51,856 nt of DNA from Mytilinidion resinicola (lineage: Eukaryota > Ascomycota > Dothideomycetes > Mytilinidiales > Mytilinidiaceae). Positions within the stretch are counted from its first letter, which is position 1; each line of letters begins with the position of its first letter. Below are positions 51,804-51,856 of the stretch, piece after piece. The notes under the pieces are model-generated. The model worked only from the letters and a program-made list of their open reading frames with translations. It was not told where the DNA came from and searched no databases. Position numbers and translations under genes: made by a program. The stretch spans positions 2,167,358 to 2,219,213 of the forward strand of contig NW_022985441.1 in NCBI RefSeq assembly GCF_010093595.1. The letters run 5' to 3'.

Positions 51804-51856
51804 GAGTTGTATTGAGGTTCTAGCGAGTGGCTATATAGTTGGAAGACGGTAGGAGT

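Overview
The window looks like nuclear DNA from a filamentous ascomycete (Pezizomycotina). Genes are short and split by 38-70 bp introns with GT-AG (once GC-AG) borders. Fungal-specific families are present: a fungal rhodopsin-domain membrane protein, an F-box-like protein of the 'ELRxxIY' type, and a divergent Hsp70. Transposons carry the CpA-to-TpA decay expected of repeat-induced point mutation (RIP). All gene models were read by eye, and exon junctions were checked only for frame.

Layout. (1) 1-11370 is a Ty1/copia element whose 5' LTR lies almost wholly off the left edge. A Ty3/gypsy chromovirus (1459-7218; 268-bp LTRs, 5-bp target duplication) is nested inside it. Most of the copia/gypsy interior is destroyed by RIP, but three segments are clean with fairly sharp borders. 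(2) The copia element sits inside a MYND-finger gene at 11371-11903. Next come a broken M20 amidohydrolase gene and a 510-bp hAT-like MITE with an 8-bp target duplication. (3) 11371-28109 holds twelve paralogous small genes (called MY1-MY12 here): seven on the minus strand, then five on the plus strand. Each encodes a conserved N-terminal region of about 110-130 residues, usually followed by one phase-1 intron and a C-terminal MYND zinc finger. About half carry lesions (LTR insertion, frameshift, nonsense codon, lost finger or lost cysteine). (4) Three near-identical 273-bp solo LTRs with unusual ACTC...GAGT ends lie at 17465, 28278 and 49020, each with a perfect 5-bp duplication. (5) 28.8-45.3 kb is ordinary single-copy gene space: rhodopsin-domain protein, decayed gene, SANT/Myb-like nuclear protein, F-box-like acidic protein, seven-helix membrane protein, coiled-coil protein, nine-exon Hsp70-like ATPase, and a one-helix protein. 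(6) 45.8-51.8 kb holds a second unnamed family, with two related C-terminal domains and two related N-terminal H-x2-G-x2-G-x2-NGCRD motifs. One member is split by a solo LTR.

No operon-like logic applies. The most striking feature is the MYND array: a lineage-expanded, birth-and-death family beside a transposon nest, with an N-terminal region I cannot assign to any named domain. MYND fingers normally bind short proline-rich peptides in other proteins, so the array may encode adaptor proteins with a variable partner surface, but that is inference.
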